Shown here one piece after another: positions 1 to 8,757 of a DNA stretch of 64,000 nt. The notes beneath the pieces were generated by a model. That model was given only the letters and a program-made list of their open reading frames with translations. It ran no database searches and was not told where the DNA came from. The stretch's first letter is position 1. Every line of letters begins with the position of its first letter. The DNA comes from an uncultured Schaedlerella sp. (GTDB lineage: Bacteria; Bacillota; Clostridia; Lachnospirales; Lachnospiraceae). A program made the translations under genes and the position numbers. The stretch is taken from the NCBI GenBank assembly GCA_934435195.1, contig CAKSAJ010000006.1, forward strand, positions 50,660 to 114,659, in the 5' to 3' direction.

Positions 1-238
1 GTACTTGTTTCCAGTAAGAATACTCTGGAAGTGCCTCAGAATCGGAGAAAGAGGAAGCAGAAGAAAAAAGTTCTTCGGGTGGGAATTCAGCATAAAAATC
101 CTTTTGAATATAACCATCAATGTGGAAGCTGTTAAAGGTGACAATATCACCTTCAATGAAAAGAAAATGGTCAAAAAGCTCTGATAAAAGAAGCTGAGAC
201 ATAAATTTTTTTGTTTCTGTTAATTTTAAAGAAATCAT
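1..238 (-). CDS. DUF5721-like protein, N-terminal part (gene runs off the window)
   Basis: Reading leftward from the ATG at 238, an open frame of 79 codons runs off the left edge without a stop. A strong GGAGG lies about 10 bases upstream of the ATG. The peptide begins MISLKLTETKKFM and contains a leucine-rich stretch, then TFNSFHIDGY. From memory this matches the start of the small DUF5721 family found in Lachnospiraceae, whose function is unknown. It is transcribed divergently from the surface-acylation operon. No signal peptide or membrane segment is seen in the visible part. The C-terminal half is missing, so the family call is moderate. Confidence 0.65.
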   Translation of the reverse strand, partial: MISLKLTETKKFMSQLLLSELFDHFLFIEGDIVTFNSFHIDGYIQKDFYAEFPPEELFSSASSFSDSEALPEYSYWKQV

Positions 239-297
239 GTATAAAAAACCTCCGAAAAAGTACAAAAATTACAGTATAAAATATCATACCATACTTG

Positions 298-326
298 TTG
301 ACTTTTAGGGGTAAAAAAAGTATTAT
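298..326 (+). promoter_or_regulatory. Sigma-A-type promoter of the surface-acylation operon
   Basis: TTGACT at 298-303 and TATTAT at 321-326 are separated by 17 bases. The element lies about 80 bases upstream of the first gene of the operon, in the divergent intergenic region. Confidence 0.55.
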
Positions 327-403
327 TAAATAAGGAAAATTGTGAATGAAAGTTCATGGTTATTCTTATATGAAAAAACAATTAGAACAGTGAAAATAGA
401 TGT

Positions 404-1198
404 TTGGGAAAGGCACGAACGAAGAAATTGAAACAGTATAACAGAAAGAATAGAAGAAAAATAGAAGTATATAGTAGAATTGCTGCTACAGGTGTTGTGG
501 CAGCAATTCTTGTCGTAATTGGAGTTCGATTATCGAATAAACATGAGAACGCAGAGATAAGTGCGGGGATTAAATACATTGAGACGAATGAGAAAAAAGA
601 TGTCGCTTCGGTCGAGACAAAGATAGAACGTGTTGAGGCAAAAGAGAAGGAAGAAGCGTATAAGGCAGGTACGATCAGCTTAAAAGAGATGTTTGCAAGT
701 ACGGTCGTGATGGGAGATTCCATTACGGAGGGATTTACGGCATATGATGTTTTGAATGCGAACAGCGTCGTATCAAAAATAGGTGCATCACTTACTGATC
801 TGGATGACCAGTGTGAAAAGCTAAAAGAGATTAATCCACAGATGGTCTTCATCTCGTATGGAATGAATGATGTGATCAATACGAATGGAGATACAGATAC
901 ATTTATCAAACAATATAAAGAGTTGATCGCAAAGATTCAAAAAGAAGTACCGGATACAAAGATTTTGATAAATTCAATATTTCCGGTGCAGCAAAGTGCA
1001 ATAGCCGAGAAACCGGCATTGGCAAACATTTCAAAATACAACGAAGCATTACAGAAGATGTGTGATGAATTACAGATTGCGTATGTGGACAATACAGATC
1101 TTGTAAAAGATGAATATTACGACGAGGACGGAATTCATTTTGTATCTGATTTTTATCCAATATGGGCAGATCACATGGTGGAGGTGTCTTTATCATGA
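404..1198 (+). CDS. Membrane-anchored SGNH/GDSL-family hydrolase
   Basis: A basic N-terminus is followed by one membrane helix at about residues 24-42, so the catalytic domain should face outward. SGNH block I is GDSITEG (Ser106), block III is SYGMND (Gly153/Asn155) and block V is DGIH (Asp242/His245), so the catalytic set is intact. The family hydrolyses or transfers acyl groups on surface carbohydrates. The start is a TTG at 404. The nearby ATG at 400 is out of frame, so the start is less certain than the end. The last codons overlap the next gene by ATGA, and the downstream MBOAT and DHHW genes indicate O-acetylation of a cell-surface polymer as the shared task. Confidence 0.85.
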   Translation: MGKARTKKLKQYNRKNRRKIEVYSRIAATGVVAAILVVIGVRLSNKHENAEISAGIKYIETNEKKDVASVETKIERVEAKEKEEAYKAGTISLKEMFASTVVMGDSITEGFTAYDVLNANSVVSKIGASLTDLDDQCEKLKEINPQMVFISYGMNDVINTNGDTDTFIKQYKELIAKIQKEVPDTKILINSIFPVQQSAIAEKPALANISKYNEALQKMCDELQIAYVDNTDLVKDEYYDEDGIHFVSDFYPIWADHMVEVSLS

Positions 1199-1683
1199 CG
1201 AACAGGGGAAGTATTACAAGAACAGAACTTTTTAAATACATAACAGTTGCAGCAATTTTAGTCTTTGTGATTCTGATGCTGATTTTCGCAAGTGGAAGTA
1301 CAAAAGCATTTGATGAAGTTGCAAAAGGCGTGGAGGCATCATTGGATACAGAGAACCTTGTGAAGCAGGACAGTCAGGCGCTGAAGCGGTACTATGGTCT
1401 TAACAGTGCAGAGTATGATGGTGTGTTATTTTATTCTTCTGCATCAAGCATGTCAGCAGAAGAAGTGCTTATGATCAAGGTAAAAGACGAAAGCCAGATG
1501 CAGGGCGTTCGCGATGCGATTGATCGGCGTCTCGAAAACAGAAAGAATGACTTTGACGGTTATGCACCAAAACAGGTACAGTTGTTAGATTCAGCACAGC
1601 TGAAGGTGAGAGGAGATTATATATTCCTTGCAGTAGCTCCGAAGGCGGATGAATATCGCGCAGCATTTTCGAAGAGTCTGTAA
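1195..1683 (+). CDS. DUF4358 membrane protein of the acylation operon
   Basis: The protein has 162 residues, one N-terminal membrane helix (about residues 14-33) and an extracytoplasmic remainder matching the DUF4358 pattern, which has no known activity. The start chosen is the ATG at 1195 inside an ATGA overlap with the SGNH gene, preceded by GGAGGTG. An upstream in-frame start at 1162 has no such site. In Firmicutes this family often sits beside MBOAT/SGNH acylation genes, as here, so an accessory role in surface polymer modification is inferred. Confidence 0.8.
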   Translation: MTNRGSITRTELFKYITVAAILVFVILMLIFASGSTKAFDEVAKGVEASLDTENLVKQDSQALKRYYGLNSAEYDGVLFYSSASSMSAEEVLMIKVKDESQMQGVRDAIDRRLENRKNDFDGYAPKQVQLLDSAQLKVRGDYIFLAVAPKADEYRAAFSKSL

Positions 1684-1700
1684 GGTGGAGGGAGAAACAT

Positions 1701-3113
1701 ATGCTATTTAGCAGCATTACATTTTTATTTATATTTTTACCACTGACATTGCTTTTGTATTATCTTGTTCCAGTTAGGATGAAGAACTATGTGATGTTGG
1801 CGGCGAGTTTGATTTTTTATGCATGGGGCGAACCTGTTTATATTATTTTAATGATTCTCTCCATCATATTGAATTATTTTTGTGGACAGGATATTTACGA
1901 AAAACGGGATAATGCAAGGGCTATGAAGATGAGCCTTATGTTTGGAGTGGTAATGAATCTGTTGATTCTTGGATTCTTCAAATATTATGGGCTGCTTATG
2001 GATACGATCAATGCAATTTTGCCAATCGACATTCCGTATCGTGTGCTGGCTTTGCCAATCGGAATTTCATTTTATACATTCCAGGCAATGTCCTATTTGA
2101 TCGATGTATATCGAAAAGAAGTAAAACCACAGGAAAATATTTTATACTTCGCATTGTATATTTCAATGTTTCCACAGTTGATAGCAGGACCGATCGTCCG
2201 CTATATTGACATCGAAGAGCAGTTAAAGGAACGTAGTATCAACTCGACTAAGTTTGGCGAGGGTGCAATGTATTTTATCCGGGGATTAGCAAAGAAAGTA
2301 GTTCTGGCAAATACATTCGGATCGGTATATGAACAGGTTGCTGCGATGCAGATGGGTTCATTTTCAACCTTGACAGCGTGGGTAGGAGCAATCGCGTATG
2401 CATTCCAGATTTATTTCGACTTCGGCGGTTATTCGGATATGGCAATTGGTCTTGGCAAGATGTTCGGGTTTGAATTTTTGCCAAACTTTAATTATCCGTA
2501 TATTGCCAAAAGCATTACAGATTTCTGGAGAAGATGGCACATTTCACTGAGCACATGGTTCCGTGAATATGTATATATTCCGCTCGGAGGAAATCGCTGT
2601 ACTCCATCGAGACATATCCTAAATCTGTTGATCGTATGGATGTTAACCGGATTATGGCATGGAGCACAATGGAACTTTATGTTCTGGGGATTATATTACG
2701 GAGTGATTCTTATTTTAGAAAAATATCTCTGGGGAAGTAAGATTGAGAAGCTTCCATCAGCAGTCCAGCACATTTATGCATTTGTATTGGTTTTGTTTGG
2801 ATGGGTATTTTTCTTCAGCCCGACATTGGGATATGCAGGTCAGTATCTGAAAGTGATGTTTGGTATTGGTGCAAAAGGAATTTTTGATAAGCAGGGATTC
2901 TTTATGATTTTTACAAACTGGTTGTTGATCGTAATAGCAATTCTGGCATCTGCACCAAGAGGATACAAGCTGTTGAAGAAGATAACAGGATGCTGGCAAA
3001 GCGAAGAAGTAAGATCTATCGTAACTTGTGCAGTTTATATTGCAATGTTCTTACTTTGTATTGCATTCCTTGTAACAGAGACATATAATCCATTTTTATA
3101 TTTTAGATTCTAG
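1701..3113 (+). CDS. MBOAT-family membrane O-acyltransferase (AlgI/DltB-like)
   Basis: The 470-residue polytopic membrane protein opens with the LFSSITFLFIFLP pattern typical of AlgI-like MBOATs. The family's catalytic histidine is in TGLWHGAQWN (about residue 319), and the WHISLSTWFREYVYIPLGG segment is also conserved. MBOAT proteins move acyl groups across the membrane for transfer to polysaccharide or teichoic acid. GGAGGGAGAAAC precedes the ATG. The gene lies 17 bases after the DUF4358 gene and 8 bases before the DHHW gene, so one transcript is expected. The exact polymer cannot be told from sequence. Confidence 0.93.
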   Translation: MLFSSITFLFIFLPLTLLLYYLVPVRMKNYVMLAASLIFYAWGEPVYIILMILSIILNYFCGQDIYEKRDNARAMKMSLMFGVVMNLLILGFFKYYGLLMDTINAILPIDIPYRVLALPIGISFYTFQAMSYLIDVYRKEVKPQENILYFALYISMFPQLIAGPIVRYIDIEEQLKERSINSTKFGEGAMYFIRGLAKKVVLANTFGSVYEQVAAMQMGSFSTLTAWVGAIAYAFQIYFDFGGYSDMAIGLGKMFGFEFLPNFNYPYIAKSITDFWRRWHISLSTWFREYVYIPLGGNRCTPSRHILNLLIVWMLTGLWHGAQWNFMFWGLYYGVILILEKYLWGSKIEKLPSAVQHIYAFVLVLFGWVFFFSPTLGYAGQYLKVMFGIGAKGIFDKQGFFMIFTNWLLIVIAILASAPRGYKLLKKITGCWQSEEVRSIVTCAVYIAMFLLCIAFLVTETYNPFLYFRF

Positions 3114-3121
3114 GTGAAAAA

Positions 3122-4297
3122 ATGCAGAATAGTAGAAAGAGAAAAAGAAGTGGCTGGAAAATAGAACATATAATAGGAACAGCATTTGTTGTATGTATCG
3201 TATTTTTCCTTGTATTAAATATTATCGTTCCGAATAAAGAAATGTCGGAAGAGGAGAATCGAATGTTGGCGGGCAGACCGAAGCTGACATTTGAGAGTCT
3301 GGTTTCCGGAGATTTTATGGACAAATTTGAAACCTATCAGGCAGATCAGTTCGTGGGAAGGAATGCCTGGAGAAAATTAAAGACGACTTTAGACAGAATT
3401 GGCGGAAGCAAAGAAGAGAATGGCGTTTTAATTGGGAAAAAAGGCCAGCTGATGGAAGAAATCGCAACACCGGATCAGGAACAGTTGAATGCGAATCTGA
3501 AAGCTATGAAATCATTTGCGAAATCTTATCCGGATATCAATACATCAGTAATGCTTGTTCCGGATGCTGCAAATGTATTGAAAAACCGTTTGCCGGCACT
3601 GGCAACAGTTGCAGATCAAAATCGTATGTTTTCACAGGCAAAACGAGAACTTGGAGAGTCAATCAACTGGATCGATGTGACAAGTTCACTTAAGAAGCAT
3701 ACAGACGAGAAGATTTTCTATAAGACAGATCATCACTGGACAAGCCTTGGAGCATTTTATGCATTTGGAGATGCTGTGGAGTCATTGAATATCAAATCGG
3801 ACGCAGTAAGTAACTTCGTGGCATATCCAATATCAACCACATTTAACGGAACCTTGTCCGCAAAGGCAGGATGCAGATTAGGCGAGAAGGAACAGATTGA
3901 TATCTATGTTCCGAAAGATTCGGACGCAGATATTTTGGTAAGTTATATTGATGAACAGAAAAAAACAGCATCCTTATATGATTCTTCAAAATTAAAGACA
4001 AGAGATCAGTATGGTGTATTTTTAGGTGGTAACACATCGGTTATTGATATTAAAACAACATCCGAGGAGTCACGGAGAATTTTAATCATAAAAGATTCGT
4101 TTGCAAATAGTTTCATTCCGTTTTTGACACCATATTTTAGAGAAATCGTAGTCGTAGACCCGAGATATTATAGTGGAACGATTCAGGACATCATGGATTC
4201 TTATCGAATTACAGATGCGTTATTCTTATACAGCGGAAATACATTTTTCCAGGATAATAACATTAGTGGAATGTTAGGAGCAGGTGAAAGTGAGTAA
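3122..4297 (+). CDS. DHHW-family protein (AlgJ/AlgX-like acyltransferase partner)
   Basis: The protein has one N-terminal membrane helix (about residues 17-36) followed by an extracytoplasmic domain. The family signature DHHW is at residues 203-206 in KTDHHWTSLGAF, and a later IIKDSFANSF segment matches the conserved Ser region of AlgJ/AlgX-like proteins. Such proteins receive acyl groups from the MBOAT partner and attach them to surface polymers. Its 3' end overlaps the rluF start by a few bases, so rluF may be read from the same transcript although unrelated in function. Confidence 0.88.
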   Translation: MQNSRKRKRSGWKIEHIIGTAFVVCIVFFLVLNIIVPNKEMSEEENRMLAGRPKLTFESLVSGDFMDKFETYQADQFVGRNAWRKLKTTLDRIGGSKEENGVLIGKKGQLMEEIATPDQEQLNANLKAMKSFAKSYPDINTSVMLVPDAANVLKNRLPALATVADQNRMFSQAKRELGESINWIDVTSSLKKHTDEKIFYKTDHHWTSLGAFYAFGDAVESLNIKSDAVSNFVAYPISTTFNGTLSAKAGCRLGEKEQIDIYVPKDSDADILVSYIDEQKKTASLYDSSKLKTRDQYGVFLGGNTSVIDIKTTSEESRRILIIKDSFANSFIPFLTPYFREIVVVDPRYYSGTIQDIMDSYRITDALFLYSGNTFFQDNNISGMLGAGESE

Positions 4298-5054
4298 TCA
4301 GATTAAAAAAGAATTTCAGCAGAAAAATGAACCTGTCCGCTTGAACAAATATTTAAGCGAGGCAGGTGTATGTTCAAGAAGAAATGCGGATAAACTGATT
4401 GAGAGCGGAACAGTAACCATAGATGGAAAAAAAGCGACTATGGGGATGAAGGTGCTGCCGGGGCAGGTTGTAAAGGTCGGAAAGAAGACAGTTTCCAGAA
4501 CAGATGAGATGGTGGTTTTAGCAGTAAATAAGCCGGTCGGTATCGTCTGTACAGAAGAGCGCAGGGAGCGCAATAGCATTGTCCGATTCTTAAATTATCC
4601 GATTCGTGTGACATACATCGGCAGATTGGATAAAGATTCGCATGGTCTTTTACTTATGACAAATAACGGGGATATCATTAATAAAATGATGAGAGCCGGA
4701 AATCAGCATGAGAAAGAATATAAAGTGACAGTAGACAAAGAAATTACACCTGAATTTATAAAACAAATGTCGACAGGAGTTCCGATTTTGGATACTGTGA
4801 CAAGACCTTGCAAGGTGACACAGATTGGAAAATATACATTTACAATTGTGCTTACACAGGGATTGAATCGACAAATCCGCAGGATGTGCGAGGCACTTGG
4901 GTATCAGGTGAAAGATTTGTTCCGCACTCGGGTTATGAATATAGAGTTGAATGGATTAAAAGACGGAGCATATCGGAAGTTGACCGATGCGGAGTTGAAT
5001 GAATTATATGAACTGATCAAAGATTCTTCAAATGAGACAGTTCGATGGGAATAA
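4290..5054 (+). CDS. rluF: 23S rRNA pseudouridine synthase, RluF type
   Basis: The protein has an N-terminal S4 RNA-binding domain (RLNKYLSEAGVCSRRNADKLI) followed by the RsuA/RluB/E/F catalytic domain. The catalytic Asp is in GRLDKDSHGLLL. VTVDKEIT, GVPIL and QGLNRQIRRMCE resemble E. coli RluF more than RluB. Two in-frame GTG codons at 4284 and 4290 are possible. AGGAG at 4276-4280 is 9 bases from the second but only 3 from the first, so 4290 is preferred. It overlaps the end of the DHHW gene. Confidence 0.9.
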   Translation: MSNQIKKEFQQKNEPVRLNKYLSEAGVCSRRNADKLIESGTVTIDGKKATMGMKVLPGQVVKVGKKTVSRTDEMVVLAVNKPVGIVCTEERRERNSIVRFLNYPIRVTYIGRLDKDSHGLLLMTNNGDIINKMMRAGNQHEKEYKVTVDKEITPEFIKQMSTGVPILDTVTRPCKVTQIGKYTFTIVLTQGLNRQIRRMCEALGYQVKDLFRTRVMNIELNGLKDGAYRKLTDAELNELYELIKDSSNETVRWE

Positions 5055-5112
5055 AAAGAACATAAACGTATAGTAGGGGTTGCTTTTAAAGTAACTATGG
5101 AGAGGAAAAAAG

Positions 5113-7065
5113 ATGGAAGATAAGAAACAGCGAATGCTGCAACTTGTGGAAATTTTGAATCAGGCTCGCCGTGCTTATGAGCAGGAAGACAGAGAGATCA
5201 TGAGCAATTACGAGTACGATAAACTGTACGATGAGTTATTGGGACTGGAGCAGGAATTAGGAATGACGCTTGCTTCCAGTCCCACAATTCATGTTGGATA
5301 TGAAGTGTTAAGTGAGTTGCCAAAAGAGCGTCATGAGAAACCGATGCTCTCATTGGATAAGACGAAAGAGGTTTCGCGTCTGAAAGAATTCTTAGGAAGT
5401 CAGAAGGCAATGCTGTCCTGGAAGATGGATGGACTTACAATTGTCCTCACATATCGTGGCGGAGAACTGGAAAAAGCAGTTACCCGAGGAAATGGAGAAG
5501 TAGGAGAGGTTATCACAAACAATGCAAAAGTATTTAAAAATGTACCGCTCCACATTCCGTATAAAGGAGAACTGATCCTGCGAGGAGAAGCGATTATCGG
5601 ATATCATGATTTTGAAAAGATCAATGCCAAGATAGAGGATGTTGATGCGAAATATAAGAATCCAAGAAACTTGTGCAGTGGTTCAGTACGACAGTTGAAC
5701 AATGAAATTACAGCAAAGAGAAATGTAAAATTCTACGCATTTACATTGGTAAAAGCAGATGATGTAGAGTTTCAAAATTCCAGAATAAAGCAGATGGACT
5801 GGCTGAAAGGACAGGGATTTGAAGTGGTAGAGCATCATCTTGTAGATGCATCTACAATTGAAGATGAGGTTTCGTGGTTTGCAGAGCATATTGCGGAAAA
5901 TGATTTTCCATCAGATGGACTGGTGCTTGTGTATGATGACATTGCATACGGACAGTCTCTGGGAACAACAGCAAAATTTCCGAGAGATTCTTTTGCATTT
6001 AAATGGGCAGATGAAATCCGAGAGACAACACTTCGTGAAATTGAGTGGAGCGCATCAAGAACAGGGCTTATTAATCCGGTAGCAATATTTGATCCGGTCG
6101 AACTGGAAGGTACGACAGTGAGCAGGGCAAGTGTTCACAATGTCAGTATTATGGAGGAGCTTCAGCTGGGAATTGGAGATACCATACAGGTATATAAGGC
6201 GAATATGATCATTCCTCAGATTGCAGAAAATCTGACACGGAGTGGTAATTGCGTTCCACCGAAGACATGTCCGGTCTGTGGTGGAGCAACAAAAATTTCC
6301 ATGGATAACGATACAAAAACATTGTATTGTACAAATCCAACGTGTCAGGCAAAACAGGTGAAATCATTTACGCTATTTGTCAGCAGAGATGCGATGAATA
6401 TTGAAGGCTTGTCGGAAGCAACCTTGGAAAAATTAATCGACAGGGGATTTATTAAAGATTTCTCAGACATTTTTCACGTAGAGCGTTATAAAGAAGAGAT
6501 TCAGAAGATGGAAGGTTTTGGAGAAAAATCCTACGATAATCTGATGAAAAGCATCGAGCAGGCAAGAACTACGACACTTCCGAAATTAGTATACAGTCTC
6601 GGAATTGCAAATATCGGACTGGCGAACGCAAAGGTAATCTGCCGGGCATTTGATCAGAATCCGGAAAAAGTGATGAATGCAACAGAAGAAGAATTAGGTG
6701 CGATTTCCGGAGTGGGAGATGTGATCGCAAAAGCTTACGTTGATTATTTTGCAGATGAGAAACATCGAGAATTATTTGAAAAGCTCTTGTTGGAAGTGAC
6801 AATCCCAAAAGAAGAACAGACAACAGAGCAAAAGTTCACAGGTATAAATTTTGTTATTACAGGAAGCGTACACCATTTTGCAAATCGTGCAGAGGTAAAA
6901 GAAGAAATCGAAAAACGCGGCGGAAAAGTGACAGGTTCGGTTACATCGAAAACAAATTATCTGATCAACAATGATGTAGAATCCACTTCTTCAAAAAATA
7001 AGAAAGCAAGAGAGCTCGGTGTTCCGATCATATCAGAAGATGAATTTGTAGAAATGTTAAAATAA
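5113..7065 (+). CDS. ligA: NAD-dependent DNA ligase LigA
   Basis: The 650-residue protein seals nicks in DNA using NAD+. The N-terminal Ia segment is followed by the nucleotidyl-transfer motif WKMDG, with the adenylated lysine at residue 104, then RGNGEVGE and GELILRGEA. After the OB fold come a four-cysteine zinc finger (CPVCGG ... CTNPTC), helix-hairpin-helix repeats (GFGEKSYDNL, GISGVGDV-like) and a C-terminal BRCT domain (GINFVITGSVHHF). All usual domains are present and the length is normal. GAGG lies upstream of the ATG. Confidence 0.97.
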   Translation: MEDKKQRMLQLVEILNQARRAYEQEDREIMSNYEYDKLYDELLGLEQELGMTLASSPTIHVGYEVLSELPKERHEKPMLSLDKTKEVSRLKEFLGSQKAMLSWKMDGLTIVLTYRGGELEKAVTRGNGEVGEVITNNAKVFKNVPLHIPYKGELILRGEAIIGYHDFEKINAKIEDVDAKYKNPRNLCSGSVRQLNNEITAKRNVKFYAFTLVKADDVEFQNSRIKQMDWLKGQGFEVVEHHLVDASTIEDEVSWFAEHIAENDFPSDGLVLVYDDIAYGQSLGTTAKFPRDSFAFKWADEIRETTLREIEWSASRTGLINPVAIFDPVELEGTTVSRASVHNVSIMEELQLGIGDTIQVYKANMIIPQIAENLTRSGNCVPPKTCPVCGGATKISMDNDTKTLYCTNPTCQAKQVKSFTLFVSRDAMNIEGLSEATLEKLIDRGFIKDFSDIFHVERYKEEIQKMEGFGEKSYDNLMKSIEQARTTTLPKLVYSLGIANIGLANAKVICRAFDQNPEKVMNATEEELGAISGVGDVIAKAYVDYFADEKHRELFEKLLLEVTIPKEEQTTEQKFTGINFVITGSVHHFANRAEVKEEIEKRGGKVTGSVTSKTNYLINNDVESTSSKNKKARELGVPIISEDEFVEMLK

Positions 7066-7089
7066 AGAGCTTGTTTACAAAAACTTCAT

Positions 7090-7118
7090 TTGAAGTAAGA
7101 GCAATATTCCGTTATAAT
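7090..7118 (+). promoter_or_regulatory. Promoter of the clpX-type gene
   Basis: TTGAAG at 7090-7095 and a consensus TATAAT at 7113-7118 are 17 bases apart. They lie directly after ligA and 43 bases before the clpX ATG. Confidence 0.65.
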
Positions 7119-7160
7119 GAGGAATGGTATATAGATACAAAAGAACGGAGGATTTGTAAG

Positions 7161-8633
7161 ATGTCAGATCACGACACAATAATTATAGATGAAGATCAGA
7201 ATCAGGATTTCAGAGAAGTAGATCTGGAAACAGTGGAAGATCCGAAGGAAGAAGTAGTAACAGTGGAAGATTCCCAGGACGATAAAGAAGATGATTATGA
7301 GAAAGTCTGCTTTATCTGCCATCGCCCGGAAAGTGTAGCGGGTAAGATGATGGAATTTCCGAACAATATTACAGTATGTCAGGACTGTCTGCAGAAGAGT
7401 TTTGATGCAATGTCAAATATGCCGACAGATCTGAATAAGATGATGAATATGCCGGGAGTTCAGTTTTTGAATTTATCCGATTTGGACAATCTGTTTCCAC
7501 AGCAGCCAAAGATTAAGAAAAAGAAGAAAAAATCAACGAAAAAATATAAAAAATTAGATATCAAAGATATTCCGGCACCACATAAGATCAAAGAGCAGTT
7601 AGATCAATATGTAGTTGGTCAGGAATATGCTAAAAAAGCAATGTCAGTGGCAGTATACAATCACTATAAAAGGGTTGCTACAGACACGATGGATGATATT
7701 GAGATTGAAAAATCCAATATGCTGATGATCGGACCAACAGGATGCGGAAAAACATTTTTGGTAAAGACATTGGCAAAATTATTAGATGTGCCGTTGGCCA
7801 TTACAGATGCAACATCTCTGACAGAGGCAGGCTATATCGGAGATGATATTGAAAGTGTTGTTTCTAAGCTTCTGGCAGCAGCGGATAATGATGTAGAGCG
7901 TGCTGAACAGGGAATCATTTTCATTGATGAGATTGATAAGATAGCGAAAAAGAAAACATCCAGTCAGCGTGATGTAAGCGGAGAATCAGTACAGCAGGGA
8001 ATGTTAAAGCTTCTTGAAGGTAGTGAAGTGGAAGTGCCTGTTGGAGCAAACAGTAAAAATGCAATGGTTCCGCTCACAACAGTAAATACAAAAAACATTC
8101 TTTTTATCTGTGGCGGTGCATTCCCGGATTTGGAAGAAATCATTAAAGAAAGACTGACAAAGAAAAGTTCAATGGGATTTAATGCTGAGCTGAAAGATAA
8201 ATATGATGATGACAAAGATTTGATCAGTAAGGTGACAGTAGAAGATTTAAGAAAATTCGGAATGATTCCGGAGTTTATCGGTCGTCTTCCTATTATTTTC
8301 ACATTGAAAGGTCTGGATAAAGACATGCTTGTGAAAATCTTAAAAGAGCCAAAGAATGCGATATTGAAACAGTATCAGAAATTACTTGCATTAGACGAAG
8401 TAAATCTTATCTTTGATGATAGTGCACTTGAGGCAATTGCTGAAAAAGCAATGCAAAAGGATACCGGAGCCAGAGCGCTTCGTGCGATCATTGAAGAGTT
8501 TATGCTTGACATTATGTATGAAATACCGAAGGATGATAACATCGGACAGGTGACGATCACCCGTGAATATATTGAAGGAACCGGGGGACCGATCATTGAA
8601 TTGAGAGGCCAGCAGGTACCACGACTTAGTTAG
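7161..8633 (+). CDS. clpX: ClpX-type AAA+ protease unfoldase subunit
   Basis: A C4 zinc-binding domain (CFIC ... CQDC) precedes an AAA+ module with Walker A GPTGCGKT, Walker B IIFIDEID, pore loop GYIGDD and the sensor region FIGRLPIIF. ClpX selects, unfolds and feeds substrates to ClpP. The ClpP-docking IGF tripeptide appears as MGF in KSSMGFNAEL. The 490-residue length exceeds a standard ClpX because of a very acidic leader of about 45 residues before the zinc domain and a lysine-rich linker after it. No clpP or tig is adjacent, so this could be a second ClpX paralogue. The ATG at 7161 follows GGAGGATTTGTAAG. Confidence 0.88.
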   Translation: MSDHDTIIIDEDQNQDFREVDLETVEDPKEEVVTVEDSQDDKEDDYEKVCFICHRPESVAGKMMEFPNNITVCQDCLQKSFDAMSNMPTDLNKMMNMPGVQFLNLSDLDNLFPQQPKIKKKKKKSTKKYKKLDIKDIPAPHKIKEQLDQYVVGQEYAKKAMSVAVYNHYKRVATDTMDDIEIEKSNMLMIGPTGCGKTFLVKTLAKLLDVPLAITDATSLTEAGYIGDDIESVVSKLLAAADNDVERAEQGIIFIDEIDKIAKKKTSSQRDVSGESVQQGMLKLLEGSEVEVPVGANSKNAMVPLTTVNTKNILFICGGAFPDLEEIIKERLTKKSSMGFNAELKDKYDDDKDLISKVTVEDLRKFGMIPEFIGRLPIIFTLKGLDKDMLVKILKEPKNAILKQYQKLLALDEVNLIFDDSALEAIAEKAMQKDTGARALRAIIEEFMLDIMYEIPKDDNIGQVTITREYIEGTGGPIIELRGQQVPRLS

Positions 8634-8642
8634 AAAAGTTAT

Positions 8643-8665
8643 CGTTCATAGCTATACTATGAACG
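8643..8665 (+). other. Hairpin after the clpX-type gene
   Basis: CGTTCATAG and CTATGAACG form a perfect 9-bp stem with a 5-base loop just after the stop codon. There is no T-run, so it is not a textbook intrinsic terminator and may be an mRNA 3' structure. Confidence 0.4.
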
Positions 8666-8757
8666 GGTATGGAAAAGGGTTCTAAAAAATATATAAGATG
8701 TCACACGTAAGTTATTGGGGGATAACGAAGTGAAAATGACAACATAGGAGGAGCATA

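Noticed and set aside
382..909. Leftward 175-codon frame opposite the SGNH gene
   Set aside because: Antisense shadow. The SGNH frame has intact catalytic motifs and operon context.
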